A DNA stretch of 64,000 nucleotides from Rhodospirillaceae bacterium (GCA_018666155.1 JABJAH010000046.1:1-64000); one strand, 5' to 3'; shown: positions 55,106 through 64,000, counted from the first letter of the stretch. The notes: a model not told the origin generated them from the letters alone. Numbers and translations: made by a program.

Positions 55106-57508
55106 CTATTGGTTGCTCACTTGGAGCGTTTTGTATGATTGAGGCCGATCGGCCAGGGCATTGATAATCATGTCGGGCACCACCGGCGTACGGTTGAAAT
55201 ACACGCCGCCAAGGGCATCAGAAATCGCGCTGATGAGCGCTGACGCGGCGCATCCCATAAGCGGTTCGCCGATGCCGCGCGCGCCAACCGGATTGGTGGG
55301 GTCGGGTTTGTCGACATAGCCCACGTCCATTTCCGGCGGTACGTCTAGGTAGGAGGGCGGTTTAGCCTGATGAAAACCGATGTTAGCTGGGAGACCGTTC
55401 TGCGGATCGTAAACAATCCGTTCAAGGCCAGCCATACCAATGCCCATGACGCCACCGCCGCGGATTTGGTGTTCCAGGCCTTGGGGATGGACCACAGTCC
55501 CGCAGTCCGCTGTACCGACATATTCGAGAATCTCGTATTTGCCGGTTTCGACATCGAGCTCAATTTTGATGAATGTCGTGGCCAACGCCGGCGGTAACCC
55601 TTTGCTCGGGTGATTGTCCTTGGCCGCACCGATCAGACCTGTTCCGGCCAAAGCTTTAACGGAAGCCTTAGTGATGGAGTGCATGTCTTCGTTCATTTCT
55701 TCGCCGCTGTACTTGCCGCCGAGTTCTATGGCGCGCTGGGCTGCTTGGGCGAAGGTCAGGTTCTTGCTGGGGTCAGCTTTGAAGAAGACTTTATCGTCTC
55801 CAACATCATAGTCGTCCGCCGTGCCGCCCATATCCATCGCTGCGATCTCCAGCAATTTCATCTTGGCATCCATGGCTCCGGCATAGTTGGTGCGGGTCAT
55901 CGTATATGAGGTGTTGCTGCCGAACTGCCCTAAATTCCAGGGCAGGTGGCGTCGGCTATCGCCGCGCTCAATGACACAATTTTCCCAGGAACAGCCAAGG
56001 ACCTCAGCGGAAACGCGCGACGTGCTGGCGTAGGAATAGGTGCCCAGGTTGCCAACGCCCGTATGGATATGAACCTTGCCGTCTGGCGCTATACGCAACA
56101 ACCCATCAAAACCACTGGACCCGCCTGGGTGGAAAGCCTGCCCGACGCCAATGCCGACCACCTTCGATCCGTTACGCTGGCCACTCTGTTTTTTCTTTTC
56201 TTCCCAATTAAACCGTTCCGCGCCATTGCGCATGGCTTCCTTAAGGTAAGCGCTGGATAAAGTGCTGCGGCGTCCTCCAAATGTGGTGTTGCTGTCGGGC
56301 GCATTAAGTTCACGAATGGCTAAGCGATCAACCCCTAGGGTTTTTGCCGCCTTATCCATCAAAGGCTCCATCACACAGGCAAGCTGATTTTGGCCCGGTC
56401 CGCGTTGCGCCCCTGTAGGCGGCGTATTGGTCGCGATTGGAATGCCTTTCCAGCGCATCGCTTCGGGTGTGTAGACTAATGATAGTGCCTCACCAGCATT
56501 CGCGTAGTCAGGGAAGCTATCGTTCGCTCCACCCTGTTGCACAACGTATAAGTCAGCCGCGATAAGGCGGCCTTCTTCGCTGAAGCCAAGCTTCACATTG
56601 CCCTGGAAACCGTTGCGGCGCGAGCCGAGAAAATACTCTTCCGCTCGGGTAATGCGCATCATGCAAGGGCGGCCGACCTTCTTGGACATGTGGGCCGGAA
56701 TGGTTGCGATAGGGTAGGCCGTGCCCTTTGAGCCAAATCCACCACCACAGAATTCTGCAATAAGAATGAGATCTTCTGTTTCGACGCCGCAGTACTTGGC
56801 GTAGTCCGGGACATTAAAGGTGTGGCTTTGTGACGAGGCGTGGAGATAGCATTTGCCGTTTTCCCAATAGGCAAACGCGCTACGCGGCTCCATACTTTGG
56901 TGAGGGTGCCCGGCGACCACGAAGGTTTCATCAAGAACCAGAGCCGCGTTAGCGAAACCTTCGTCGACGTCACCGTGTTCCCATTCACCTTGGGGTTTAC
57001 CGCGTGGCAGTTCATTTTCGGCCGCAGCGGCAAAATCGCGTGCCGTCCATTTTATTGTTTCGGCTTTGCCTCTAAACAACGCAACGTTGCCACTGTCGTG
57101 GACGTCTGGCCCGCCTGGGAACAGACTGACCAATGGGTCTATGACAAAGGGGCGTGGTTCATATTCGATGACGACCTTCTCAAGTGCGTCCGAAGCTATT
57201 TGCTCGCTTGTCGCAGCGATGGCGAGAATGGGGTCGCCAACGTATTTCGGATGGTTCGTCAGAATTGGCATTTGCGGTTCAGGTATGTTCGGCACGTCAT
57301 CCGCTGTCAGAATACCGACGACGCCATCCATCTTAAGCGCTTCGGATGCGTCCAAGTTGCGCACGATGGCATGAGGCATTGGGCTGGCAAGGAGCTTGAT
57401 GAACAGCATTCCCTCTGCCCGGAAATCCTCGGCGTACTTCGCTTTACCCGTGACCTTGGCGCGGACGTCGGGCGGCGTGAAGTTCTTTCCAATATGTTTA
57501 AAGGCCAT
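55106..57508 (-). CDS. Molybdenum hydroxylase (xanthine dehydrogenase family), molybdopterin-binding subunit
   Basis: An 800-residue catalytic subunit. It shows RAKVTGKAKYAEDF at the N-terminus, GGGFGSKG for cofactor binding (about residue 275), and the catalytic Glu in ARGIGEPLMG near the C-terminus. It hydroxylates or oxidises an aldehyde, purine or N-heteroaromatic carbon with water as oxygen source. It has no signal peptide of its own; export with the Tat-bearing 2Fe-2S subunit is expected, as in PaoABC. It starts 1 base after that gene's stop. The substrate is unknown. Confidence 0.93.
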   Translation of the reverse strand: MAFKHIGKNFTPPDVRAKVTGKAKYAEDFRAEGMLFIKLLASPMPHAIVRNLDASEALKMDGVVGILTADDVPNIPEPQMPILTNHPKYVGDPILAIAATSEQIASDALEKVVIEYEPRPFVIDPLVSLFPGGPDVHDSGNVALFRGKAETIKWTARDFAAAAENELPRGKPQGEWEHGDVDEGFANAALVLDETFVVAGHPHQSMEPRSAFAYWENGKCYLHASSQSHTFNVPDYAKYCGVETEDLILIAEFCGGGFGSKGTAYPIATIPAHMSKKVGRPCMMRITRAEEYFLGSRRNGFQGNVKLGFSEEGRLIAADLYVVQQGGANDSFPDYANAGEALSLVYTPEAMRWKGIPIATNTPPTGAQRGPGQNQLACVMEPLMDKAAKTLGVDRLAIRELNAPDSNTTFGGRRSTLSSAYLKEAMRNGAERFNWEEKKKQSGQRNGSKVVGIGVGQAFHPGGSSGFDGLLRIAPDGKVHIHTGVGNLGTYSYASTSRVSAEVLGCSWENCVIERGDSRRHLPWNLGQFGSNTSYTMTRTNYAGAMDAKMKLLEIAAMDMGGTADDYDVGDDKVFFKADPSKNLTFAQAAQRAIELGGKYSGEEMNEDMHSITKASVKALAGTGLIGAAKDNHPSKGLPPALATTFIKIELDVETGKYEILEYVGTADCGTVVHPQGLEHQIRGGGVMGIGMAGLERIVYDPQNGLPANIGFHQAKPPSYLDVPPEMDVGYVDKPDPTNPVGARGIGEPLMGCAASALISAISDALGGVYFNRTPVVPDMIINALADRPQSYKTLQVSNQ

Positions 57509-57509
57509 G

Positions 57510-58172
57510 TTAGCTCACCCGTGCTGCGCGCATGATTGAATTGAGATAGTGGTCGTAAGCCCCACAACGGCAAAGGTTGCCTGCCAAACCTTGGCGAGCT
57601 TCCTCGCGGCTTGGGTTGGGGTTGTTCTTCAGCAGGGCGACGCCGGACATCACCTGGCCTGGCGTGCAGAAACCACATTGGGGCCCTAGCTCGTCAATCA
57701 TCGCCTGCTGTACCGGGTGCAAGGTGCCGTCTGGTTGCTCAAGACCTTCGATGGTTGTGACCGCGCGGCCACGAACGCTGTGAGTCAGTGTCGAGCAGGA
57801 GTTATGGGTGACATCGTCAACAAGAACGGTGCACGCGCCGCATTCACCGCGGTCGCAGGCAAGCTTGGTGCCAGTAAGACCGAGTTTATAACGCAGCGTC
57901 ATCGCTAGAGTTTCGTTGGGTAAGACATCGACCGGCCGACTTTTGCCGTTGATGTTCAAATTGACTAGGCGCTCAACAGAGCCCGCCGCCGGCGTCGCGT
58001 CGTCCGAGCATCCGCTTAAACTGACGAGCATTATGCCTCCCGTCGATGCCACGGCACCTGTCGCAATAACACTCTTAATAAAAGCGCGACGGGTTACAGG
58101 GTCACGGGCCTCTTCAAACACGGGCGGTTGGCCGGTATTTGCATTCGCATCTTGATGGGTGTCGTTCGCCAT
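57510..58172 (-). CDS. Molybdenum hydroxylase, 2Fe-2S subunit with Tat signal and possible lipobox
   Basis: A 220-residue iron-sulfur subunit with all eight cluster Cys: CDRGECGAC and NSC (plant-type cluster), then CGFC and CRC (second cluster). Its N-terminus has a twin-Arg signal, TRRAFIKSVIATGAV (Arg28-Arg29), ending in LSGC (Cys55), which fits a lipobox, so it could be a Tat-exported lipoprotein. This is the first gene of a leftward operon with the Mo, FAD and small membrane genes, and it would carry the complex to the periplasm. Divergent from the cytochrome b gene over 253 bases with no gene. Confidence 0.92.
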   Translation of the reverse strand: MANDTHQDANANTGQPPVFEEARDPVTRRAFIKSVIATGAVASTGGIMLVSLSGCSDDATPAAGSVERLVNLNINGKSRPVDVLPNETLAMTLRYKLGLTGTKLACDRGECGACTVLVDDVTHNSCSTLTHSVRGRAVTTIEGLEQPDGTLHPVQQAMIDELGPQCGFCTPGQVMSGVALLKNNPNPSREEARQGLAGNLCRCGAYDHYLNSIMRAARVS

Positions 58173-58425
58173 AAGTCCAATCTCTCTATCGTATGCAGCG
58201 CGTCAGGAGCTGAGTATCCGAAATTGCTCGCTCTGTGTGAATACCCCAGGATTTGGCCCGAAAGTAGTGAATTCAGCCGGTGGGATGGGCTTAATCCCTA
58301 CCTACCGCCACGCAGCGATCATATCCCAAGGTCGATCTTGCTCTTTGCCGCCATCTCAGCCCTTTTTCCGCACCGAATAAGCCATTAGGTTCTGGGCCGG
58401 ACCGAGAAAGGGATCAGCCACAATC

Positions 58426-59052
58426 ATGTCATCCGACCGCATTACCCGCCACACGCTCGTCGACCGCCTGTTTCATTGGGCTATGGCGGCGAGCATGTTG
58501 ACCCTGCTCGGCACGGGGCTTTGTCCGATTCTCGGATTGGAATTCGATTGGGTGCCAGCCCATTGGATTGCAGGTGTGGTGCTCACGGTTACGGTTGTGT
58601 GGCATATCGCCCGCTCAATCCTGCGGAAAAACTTGCTCTCCATATGGGTCGGCCCGATTGAGCTTCTCAAAGCGCTCGCCGCAGCAAGGAACGGGCTATT
58701 TCCCAAGCCCGGTAAATATTCCATTGCCCAGCGCCTCATGCACAGTTCGGTCACCGTATTTTGTTTGACGGCTCTCGTGACTGGTTTGTTGATGTTGGTG
58801 CGGATCGATACCCCGTTTTGGGAGCGTGACCCCTATCTCCTATCGCAAGCTACTTGGGGTTTGATTTATGTCCTGCACGGGTTGGCGGCACTCGTTTTCG
58901 TCAGCTTAATCATGCTGCATGTCTATTTCGGCGTTCGTCCCGAAAAGTTGTTTTACCTGCGGTCCATGGTGTTCGGCTGGATCACGCGTGAAGAATTGGA
59001 GAAGAACCATGACCCAGAACAATGGTCAGAAGCAGGAGACCGTCAGTCATGA
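58426..59052 (+). CDS. Cytochrome b561/b-type membrane protein
   Basis: A 208-residue protein with four membrane helices and paired haem-ligand His (RLFHWAMAAS, PAHWIAGVV with VVWHIARS, QRLMHSSVTV, YVLHGLAALV with LIMLHVYFGV), the pattern of di-haem cytochrome b subunits like those of formate dehydrogenase or hydrogenase. It should move electrons from a periplasmic enzyme to quinone. Its position, divergent from the exported Mo-hydroxylase operon, suggests that it serves that enzyme (inference). Confidence 0.88.
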   Translation: MSSDRITRHTLVDRLFHWAMAASMLTLLGTGLCPILGLEFDWVPAHWIAGVVLTVTVVWHIARSILRKNLLSIWVGPIELLKALAAARNGLFPKPGKYSIAQRLMHSSVTVFCLTALVTGLLMLVRIDTPFWERDPYLLSQATWGLIYVLHGLAALVFVSLIMLHVYFGVRPEKLFYLRSMVFGWITREELEKNHDPEQWSEAGDRQS

Positions 59053-59447
59053 GCGATGACTTGAATTTTTCTGCCTGCGTTGAAGCAATAGAATCGTCCT
59101 ACGAGTTCATGCTCGCCTACGCCGCTCAAGGCCGGGACAAAGAAGGCGTGAGTGGCGATGGGCCGTCAATCCGCGGTTTCCTGATCTCATTGAGCACAGC
59201 TCTCGGCGCCCTAGATGGCGCGCTGAAAGCGGAGATCGCAGTTGGAACGAGAGAGAATATTGCGCAGCTCAACACATTCGCTGCAGTGCTTGGCGATGAT
59301 GCCGGCCGGGCAAGAGCGGCCATTGATTTGGCGTTGTCTGTGCCGTCGATCTCATCTCAATTGGTCGACAATCTAAACGCATCGATCCATCTGCGAGCCC
59401 TACTGACCAGTTTGTTCCTGATGGATGAGGCTGTTCAGGCTCGCTAA
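59049..59447 (+). CDS. Hypothetical helical protein coupled to cytochrome b
   Basis: A 132-residue protein, mostly helical and acidic, with no membrane segment, no haem-binding CxxCH and no signal. The ATG at 59049 overlaps the cytochrome b stop (ATGA), so it is translated with it; the longer frame back to 59022 lies inside that gene. The sequence (SYEFMLAYAAQGRDKEG and ALGALDGALKAEI) fits no family known to me. A chaperone or assembly role for the cytochrome or Mo enzyme is a guess only. Confidence 0.65.
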   Translation: MSDDLNFSACVEAIESSYEFMLAYAAQGRDKEGVSGDGPSIRGFLISLSTALGALDGALKAEIAVGTRENIAQLNTFAAVLGDDAGRARAAIDLALSVPSISSQLVDNLNASIHLRALLTSLFLMDEAVQAR

Positions 59448-59476
59448 CGGCCAGCGGTATTTTGGATGGGGAAGAA

Positions 59477-59551
59477 TGGTGCTGCCGGAAGGAATTGAAC
59501 CTTCGGCCTCTCCCTTACCAAGGGAGTGCTCTACCCCTGAGCTACGGCAGC
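59477..59551 (-). tRNA. tRNA-Thr (anticodon GGT)
   Basis: Read on the minus strand it is a complete 75-base cloverleaf: acceptor GCTGCCG paired with CGGCAGC, the D-arm with AGCTCAGGGGTAGAGC, anticodon stem CTCCC/GGGAG around TTGGTAA (GGT, Thr), T-arm with GGTTCAATTCC, and an encoded CCA end at 59477-59479. It reads threonine codons ACC and ACU. Confidence 0.97.
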
Positions 59552-59753
59552 ACAAGCTCGACAACGGACTGGTCCGTGAGCGGCGCGGACCATGCCACAA
59601 GGCCCTATGGGGTGCAAGACGGGGATGCGGGAACAATCGCAGAGTCTCTGCGCACTTTGGATAGGGGGAAGCCCCCGGGGGTCGGTCGTTGACCGTCTCG
59701 CTGAGCATGCCAAACTGCCCTTCCATTTTCCCTTGCGGCGTCGCTATTCGTTT

Positions 59754-59915
59754 ATGTCCGATAAACCCCGTCAGAAAGCCCCATCACGATCCGAGGCGGC
59801 TCGTGCCCGCTCGGCGGCAGCGTTGCGGGAGAACTTAAAGCGCCGCAAAGCCCAGGCCCGTGACCAGGCCGAGGACGAGAAGAAACCGGCCTCGCGGGAC
59901 GATCAAACGCAATAG
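59754..59915 (+). CDS. Small basic protein (53 residues)
   Basis: A short, highly charged, probably helical protein (RSEAARARSAAALRENLKRR) that resembles small proteins often annotated as hypothetical upstream of dcd/murA in alphaproteobacteria. It lacks Cys and hydrophobic stretches. The ATG at 59754 is the natural start; an in-frame extension upstream crosses the tRNA-flanking region. Function unknown; nucleic-acid binding is possible from its charge. Confidence 0.6.
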   Translation: MSDKPRQKAPSRSEAARARSAAALRENLKRRKAQARDQAEDEKKPASRDDQTQ

Positions 59916-59989
59916 CTTGAGACCCACAAGCCCGTGGGCTACAAGATGTGCTGCTTTTCTCTGATGTTTACGGTGAAGGGACGTCATTC

Positions 59990-60544
59990 ATGTCTGTAAT
60001 GCCCGACAGTTGGATCCGCCAAAAGGCGACCGAAGATGGCATGATCGAACCGTTTACGGACCGGCTCGAGCGTGATGACGTCATTTCCTACGGCGTGTCG
60101 TCCTATGGCTACGATGCTCGTGTCTCCGACGAATTTAAAATTTTTACCAACGTCAACAATACGGTTGTCGACCCCAAGAATTTTTCGACCCATGGATTTG
60201 TCGATCGAAAAACCGACATCTGTGTCGTCCCGCCAAATAGTTTTGTCCTGGCGAGAACGGTGGAGTTGTTTCGTATCCCTCGCGATGTGCTGGTCATTTG
60301 TCTCGGGAAGTCGACCTACGCGCGCTGCGGCATCATCGTCAACGTGACGCCGCTTGAGCCGGAGTGGGAAGGGCATGTGACCCTAGAGTTTTCCAACACC
60401 ACGCCTTTGCCGGCGCGTATTTATGCCAACGAAGGGGCCTGTCAGTTTATTTTTCTGAAAGGCGATAGCGAGTGCGACATTTCATACGCGGATCGCAAAG
60501 GCAAGTATCAGGGACAGCAGGGTGTAACCCTGCCTAAGCTCTAA
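59990..60544 (+). CDS. dcd: dCTP deaminase
   Basis: A 184-residue enzyme that deaminates dCTP to dUTP, supplying dTTP synthesis. The family motifs are [12 protein letters not shown] (about 32-43), [24 protein letters not shown] (with the nucleotide-binding Ser-Arg and catalytic Glu) and the C-terminal [11 protein letters not shown] lid. A GAAGGG site lies 9 bases before the ATG at 59990. It is followed by murA. Confidence 0.96.
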   Translation: MSVMPDSWIRQKATEDGMIEPFTDRLERDDVISYGVSSYGYDARVSDEFKIFTNVNNTVVDPKNFSTHGFVDRKTDICVVPPNSFVLARTVELFRIPRDVLVICLGKSTYARCGIIVNVTPLEPEWEGHVTLEFSNTTPLPARIYANEGACQFIFLKGDSECDISYADRKGKYQGQQGVTLPKL

Positions 60545-60611
60545 CCGTATGCCCTTTAAACGCCTCGACCGTGCCATCGCTCGATCACATTTCATGAGCA
60601 TGGTCTAGCGC

Positions 60612-61886
60612 ATGGATGCCATCCGCATACATGGCGGCGTGCCGCTGAACGGTGAGATTGCGATTTCTGGCGCCAAGAACGCGGCCTTGCCTCTTATGGC
60701 GGCCTGTCTGCTCAGCGACGAACCGCTCGTACTGTCCAATGTTCCCGTGCTTGCAGACATCAAGACGATGGCGCGCTTGCTCGAACAGCATGGCGCCTCC
60801 ATTGAGCCAACTGATGACGGCCATACGGTTACGCTTCATGCCAGTTCAATTACCAGCACTGAAGCACCCTACGATCTGGTCCGGAAAATGCGGGCGTCGG
60901 TGTTGGTGCTCGGGCCCCTGGTGGCGCGCGAGGGGCAAGCTCGAGTGTCTTTACCCGGTGGCTGCGCCATTGGAACGCGACCTGTTGATCTTCATCTAAA
61001 AGCACTCGAAGCCCTCGGTGCGAAAATTGAAATGACGGGTGGCTACGTTGAGGCCCGCCTTCCAGACGGACAGAAACGACTCACCGGCGCACATTTTACG
61101 TTCCCTATGGTCACCGTAGGCGGAACCGAGAATATGCTCATGGCGGCCTGCCTCGCTGATGGCGAAACCGTTATTGAGAATGCGGCACGCGAGCCAGAGA
61201 TTACGGATTTGGCGCAGTGCCTTATCGCCATGGGCGCGAATATCAGCGGCCTAGGGTCTGGGACTCTCACAGTTCAAGGTGTTGATCGTCTCCATGGTGC
61301 GTCCCATAGCGTCGTTCCGGATCGGATCGAAACCGGCACTTATGCTCTGGCCGCTGCGATTACGCGCGGCACACTGAAGTTGACCAATACTCGGGCGGAT
61401 ATTTTGGACTCGGTTCTCGATGCCATGCGGCAGACCGGTGTTGATGTGTCCATCGGCGATAATTCGATCACCGTTGCAGCATCCAGCGGCTTAAAAGGTG
61501 TCGATGTTATGACGGAGCCCTATCCCGGTTTCCCGACGGATATGCAAGCGCAATGGATGGCGTTGATGACCACCGCTGACGGCGCCGCCATGGTGACGGA
61601 AACCATTTTTGAAAATCGATTCATGCACGTGCCCGAACTCGGTCGCTTCGGCGCTGATGTGAACGTTCATGGTGCGTCGGCAATTGTACGTGGCAAGGCG
61701 AACCTCTCCGGCGCACCTGTGATGGCGACGGATCTGCGGGCGTCTGTGTCTTTGGTGCTGACCGGACTTGCTGCAAAAGGCGAAACCATCGTCAACCGGG
61801 TCTATCACCTCGACCGCGGCTACGAGCGTCTTGAAGAAAAGCTAGCAGCCTGCGGCGCTCGGATCGAACGGATCCAAGGGGTCTAA
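60612..61886 (+). CDS. murA: UDP-N-acetylglucosamine 1-carboxyvinyltransferase
   Basis: A 424-residue MurA for the first committed step of peptidoglycan synthesis, joining phosphoenolpyruvate to UDP-GlcNAc. It has [17 protein letters not shown] at the N-terminus, the loop [14 protein letters not shown] with the active-site Cys (fosfomycin target), and [13 protein letters not shown] and the Arg-rich C-terminus. Length and order match E. coli MurA. It lies 67 bases downstream of dcd. Confidence 0.98.
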   Translation: MDAIRIHGGVPLNGEIAISGAKNAALPLMAACLLSDEPLVLSNVPVLADIKTMARLLEQHGASIEPTDDGHTVTLHASSITSTEAPYDLVRKMRASVLVLGPLVAREGQARVSLPGGCAIGTRPVDLHLKALEALGAKIEMTGGYVEARLPDGQKRLTGAHFTFPMVTVGGTENMLMAACLADGETVIENAAREPEITDLAQCLIAMGANISGLGSGTLTVQGVDRLHGASHSVVPDRIETGTYALAAAITRGTLKLTNTRADILDSVLDAMRQTGVDVSIGDNSITVAASSGLKGVDVMTEPYPGFPTDMQAQWMALMTTADGAAMVTETIFENRFMHVPELGRFGADVNVHGASAIVRGKANLSGAPVMATDLRASVSLVLTGLAAKGETIVNRVYHLDRGYERLEEKLAACGARIERIQGV

Positions 61887-62002
61887 CGACCACCACGGTT
61901 AGTAAAGTCCAACCATCCACGAGTTTGTGATCGATTAGGACTTTCGCAACGGCCGGTAACCCGTCACGGTGGGTCGCAGTAATCCAAAACTGTGAGGGCG
62001 CC

Positions 62003-62746
62003 ATGCTCAACGACTTGCAACAGAAGTGGTGTGACGAAGCAACCACTGACTATTCCGATCTCAAAGCTCTCTTCTTAAATTGTACGCTTAAGAAATCACC
62101 CGACCCATCCCATACGGAAGGGTTGTTCAACATTTCTCGCGCAATTATGGAAGCGAACGGAGTCACTGTCGACGTTGTTCGTCCCGTCGACCACGATATC
62201 GCCTTTGGCGTTTACCCCGATATGACAGAGCATGGTTGGGACAAGGATGATTGGCCGGCGATTTATAAAAAGGTCGAGGCGGCGGACATTCTTATTGTTG
62301 GGTCTGCCATTTGGCTTGGCGAAAAAACGTCGGTTTGCACACAGGCGATCGAGCGCCTTTACGCCTCGTCCGGAGACCTCAACGACGCTGGCCAATACGC
62401 CTATTACGGCAAGGTCGGCGGCTGTTTAATTACCGGAAATGAGGATGGTGCCAAGCACTGCTCCATGAACATTCTCTATTCATTGCAGCATTTGGGGTAT
62501 TCAATACCGCCCCAGGCGGATGCTGGCTGGCTTGGTGCGGCTGGGCCCGGGCCGTCCTATATGGACGAAGGGTCGGGCGGCCCTGAAAATGATTTCACCA
62601 ATCGCAACACCACGTTTATGACCTGGAACCTAATGCATCTGGCTCGGATGCTCAAAGATGCGGGTGGTGTCCCGGCCCATGGCAATCAGCGGTCCCTCTG
62701 GGACGCAGGATGTCGCTTTGATTCCGACAATCCGGAGCATCGCTAA
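62003..62746 (+). CDS. Flavodoxin-family / NAD(P)H-dependent FMN reductase-like protein
   Basis: A 247-residue protein with a flavodoxin fold: KALFLNCTLKKSPDPSHTEG with the phosphate-binding loop, AADILIVGSAIWLGEKTSV (second FMN-binding loop) and KVGGCLITGNEDGAKH. It probably binds FMN and reduces quinones or similar substrates. It sits between murA and hisG in the same direction. Confidence 0.85.
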   Translation: MLNDLQQKWCDEATTDYSDLKALFLNCTLKKSPDPSHTEGLFNISRAIMEANGVTVDVVRPVDHDIAFGVYPDMTEHGWDKDDWPAIYKKVEAADILIVGSAIWLGEKTSVCTQAIERLYASSGDLNDAGQYAYYGKVGGCLITGNEDGAKHCSMNILYSLQHLGYSIPPQADAGWLGAAGPGPSYMDEGSGGPENDFTNRNTTFMTWNLMHLARMLKDAGGVPAHGNQRSLWDAGCRFDSDNPEHR

Positions 62747-62750
62747 GCCC

Positions 62751-62784
62751 GGCTTTAGGGGCAAATACGGCTCAACCCCTAGCC
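62751..62784 (+). other. Inverted repeat between the flavodoxin gene and hisG
   Basis: GGC-TT-TAGGGG (62751-62761) can pair with CCCCTA-GCC (62776-62784) around a 14-base loop, with a 2-base bulge. No T tract follows, so it is not a standard terminator; it may shape the hisG leader. Confidence 0.3.
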
Positions 62785-62844
62785 GTGAGAGGCCCTGCGT
62801 GCTAAACGCCCGCCGGTGTGACGCTTAACCGGACAGACGGGAAA

Positions 62845-63510
62845 ATGGCCCAGGACCCGCTTATCATCGCCCTCCCAAAGGGCCGTATAATGGAAGAGGC
62901 GAGACCGCTCTTGGATGCGGTCGGAATCCAACCGGAATCCGCCTTTGACGATGGAAACTCTCGCCAACTTCAGTTTGCGACGAATCTTGATCATGTCTCG
63001 ATTATTCGGGTGCGGTCGTTCGATGTTGCGACGTTCGTTGCTTTCGGTGCGGCGCAACTTGGTGTGGCAGGCAACGACGTCCTGATGGAATTTGACTATC
63101 CAGAAATATATGCGCCGCTTGATCTTGGTATCGGTGGGTGCAGATTGTGTCTCGCTCAGTCCAAAGAGTTGGGCGACACGTTTGATGTGTCTCGTCTGTC
63201 GCACGTGCGTGTCGCAACGAAGTACCCCGAAACCACCAGCCGATATTTTGAGGCTCAAGGCATTCAGGCGGAATGTGTGAAGCTCAACGGGGCTATGGAG
63301 CTGGCTCCTAAGCTCGGGCTTACACCGCGTATTGTCGACCTTGTATCGACTGGCCGTACTCTAAAAGAGAATGGTTTGGTAGAAGTGGCTACTATTTCCG
63401 ATGTTTCTTCCCGTTTGGTGGTCAACCGGACTGCGCTTAAGGTGCGATCCGAAGAGATTGGCGGCTGGATTGAGAAATTCCGGAGAGCGGTTGATGCCCA
63501 AGCGGCTTAA
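62845..63510 (+). CDS. hisG: ATP phosphoribosyltransferase, short form
   Basis: A 221-residue short-form HisG, catalysing the first step of histidine synthesis (ATP + PRPP). Motifs: [16 protein letters not shown] at the N-terminus, [13 protein letters not shown] (about 75-87), and [18 protein letters not shown] with the PRPP loop. Short HisG proteins normally need HisZ as regulatory subunit; hisZ is not in the window. The ATG at 62845 is preferred over a GTG 27 bases upstream. Its 3' end overlaps the hisD start. Confidence 0.97.
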   Translation: MAQDPLIIALPKGRIMEEARPLLDAVGIQPESAFDDGNSRQLQFATNLDHVSIIRVRSFDVATFVAFGAAQLGVAGNDVLMEFDYPEIYAPLDLGIGGCRLCLAQSKELGDTFDVSRLSHVRVATKYPETTSRYFEAQGIQAECVKLNGAMELAPKLGLTPRIVDLVSTGRTLKENGLVEVATISDVSSRLVVNRTALKVRSEEIGGWIEKFRRAVDAQAA

Positions 63511-64000
63511 TATAACTGACGCAGGCTTTGTTGCCGCGTTTGATGCCCTGCTCACCGCTAGCCGAGAAGAGAAGGCAGATGTTGACGGTGTTGTTTCTGA
63601 CATTCTCGCCGATGTTAAGGCGCGCGGTGACGCTGCTGTTCTTGACTATACCTCCAAGTTTGATCGTCTAGATATTGCCGCTGAAGGCCTGGCTTTTTCG
63701 GTCGAAGAAATTGCTGAAGCGCGGTCATCTTGTGACCCAGCGCTCCTCGCCACAATGGAAGATGCGGCGGCACGTATTCGGGACTATCACGAACGGCAAC
63801 TGCCAAAAGACCTGAGCTACGAAGCCGGCGACGGTGTTTCTCTCGGATACCGCTGGACAGCGGTGAGAGCGGCGGGCCTCTACGTCCCGGCGGGTACGGC
63901 GCCTTTGTTCTCGTCTGTCCTGATGAATGCAGTGCCGGCGCGCGTCGCTGGGGTGGAACGGTTGGCCGTGACCCTTCCGACACCTGATGGTGTGACAACA
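63494..64000 (+). CDS. hisD: Histidinol dehydrogenase, 3' end beyond the window
   Basis: The first 169 residues of HisD run to the window edge in an open frame. The start at 63494 ([11 protein letters not shown]) lies inside hisG, overlapping it by 17 bases in another frame. Recognised from the N-terminal helices, [16 protein letters not shown] and [22 protein letters not shown], which belong to the NAD-binding part of the family. It catalyses the last two oxidation steps of histidine synthesis. Confidence 0.95.
   Translation, partial: MPKRLNITDAGFVAAFDALLTASREEKADVDGVVSDILADVKARGDAAVLDYTSKFDRLDIAAEGLAFSVEEIAEARSSCDPALLATMEDAAARIRDYHERQLPKDLSYEAGDGVSLGYRWTAVRAAGLYVPAGTAPLFSSVLMNAVPARVAGVERLAVTLPTPDGVTT

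Noticed and set aside
59049..59447. Cytochrome c partner of cytochrome b
   Set aside because: No CxxCH haem-binding motif and no signal peptide are present.
59400..59726. Open frame on the minus strand across the tRNA-Thr gene
   Set aside because: It reads through a complete tRNA cloverleaf, so it is not coding; the frame is incidental.
61904..61944. AAAGTCC ... GGACTTT inverted repeat after murA
   Set aside because: Only 7 bp with a 27-base loop and no T tract; not convincing as a terminator or riboswitch.

Overview
The window comes from a chromosome of an alphaproteobacterium, most likely Rhodospirillales-like. I infer this from a DUF1489 gene, a DUF2333 gene, a class I lysyl-tRNA synthetase, Tat-exported molybdenum hydroxylase subunits, and the small basic ORF - dcd - murA - flavodoxin - hisG - hisD gene order. 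Coding density is high, many starts and stops overlap, and I see no rRNA, insertion sequence, phage gene or CRISPR array. One tRNA gene (Thr-GGT) is present.

Layout. 0-1 kb: end of a polyprenyl-phosphate-type glycosyltransferase and a lipid A biosynthesis N-terminal-domain membrane protein. 1.1-3.3 kb: groES-groEL behind a CIRCE operator, closed by a strong terminator. 3.3-8.4 kb: a DinG-type helicase and class I LysRS. 8.4-17 kb: a complete leftward beta-oxidation operon (acyl-CoA ligase, MerR regulator, thiolase, hydroxyacyl-CoA dehydrogenase/enoyl-CoA hydratase fusion, acyl-CoA dehydrogenase, thioesterase), with palindromes in front of it and an SCP2 protein upstream. 17-20.3 kb: an SDR and two tandem membrane-anchored serine hydrolases. 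20.5-24.4 kb: a signalling cluster made of a degenerate GGDEF/EAL-like protein, a Cache-HAMP-PP2C phosphatase and a DUF1489 protein. 24.4-34.4 kb: assorted metabolic and envelope genes, including an SDR, a TPR-OGT glycosyltransferase, a DMT exporter, a secreted lectin-like protein, msrB, two alpha/beta hydrolases whose nucleophile serine is replaced by histidine, and a decayed tannase-like gene. 34.4-39 kb: a methyltransferase, a type II sulfide:quinone oxidoreductase, an AGCS symporter and a lysine-aminomutase-family radical SAM enzyme.

39-59.5 kb is an accessory catabolic region and the most unusual part. It holds three large paralogous tandem-domain nitrilase-superfamily proteins, in which the N-terminal domain has lost its catalytic Glu and, in one copy, also its Cys. 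The first two alternate with two 235-residue Rossmann-fold (NmrA/SDR-like) proteins that carry export signals, so a [nitrilase + exported Rossmann protein] module looks duplicated. Around them lie two orphan solute-binding proteins (TRAP and Dpp type), a pirin, an exported alpha/beta hydrolase, a Tat-type DUF1838 protein, a two-subunit Rieske dioxygenase, a Tat-exported xanthine-dehydrogenase-type complex with a newly noticed 53-residue membrane protein, and a cytochrome b. My inference is uptake and oxidation of an amide-, nitrile- or N-containing compound: hydroxylation by the Rieske and Mo enzymes, C-N cleavage by the C-terminal nitrilase domains, and electrons from the periplasmic Mo enzyme passing through cytochrome b to quinone. 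The substrate cannot be named from sequence.

59.4-64 kb returns to housekeeping: tRNA-Thr, a small basic protein, dcd, murA, a flavodoxin-family protein, hisG and the start of hisD (cut by the window end).
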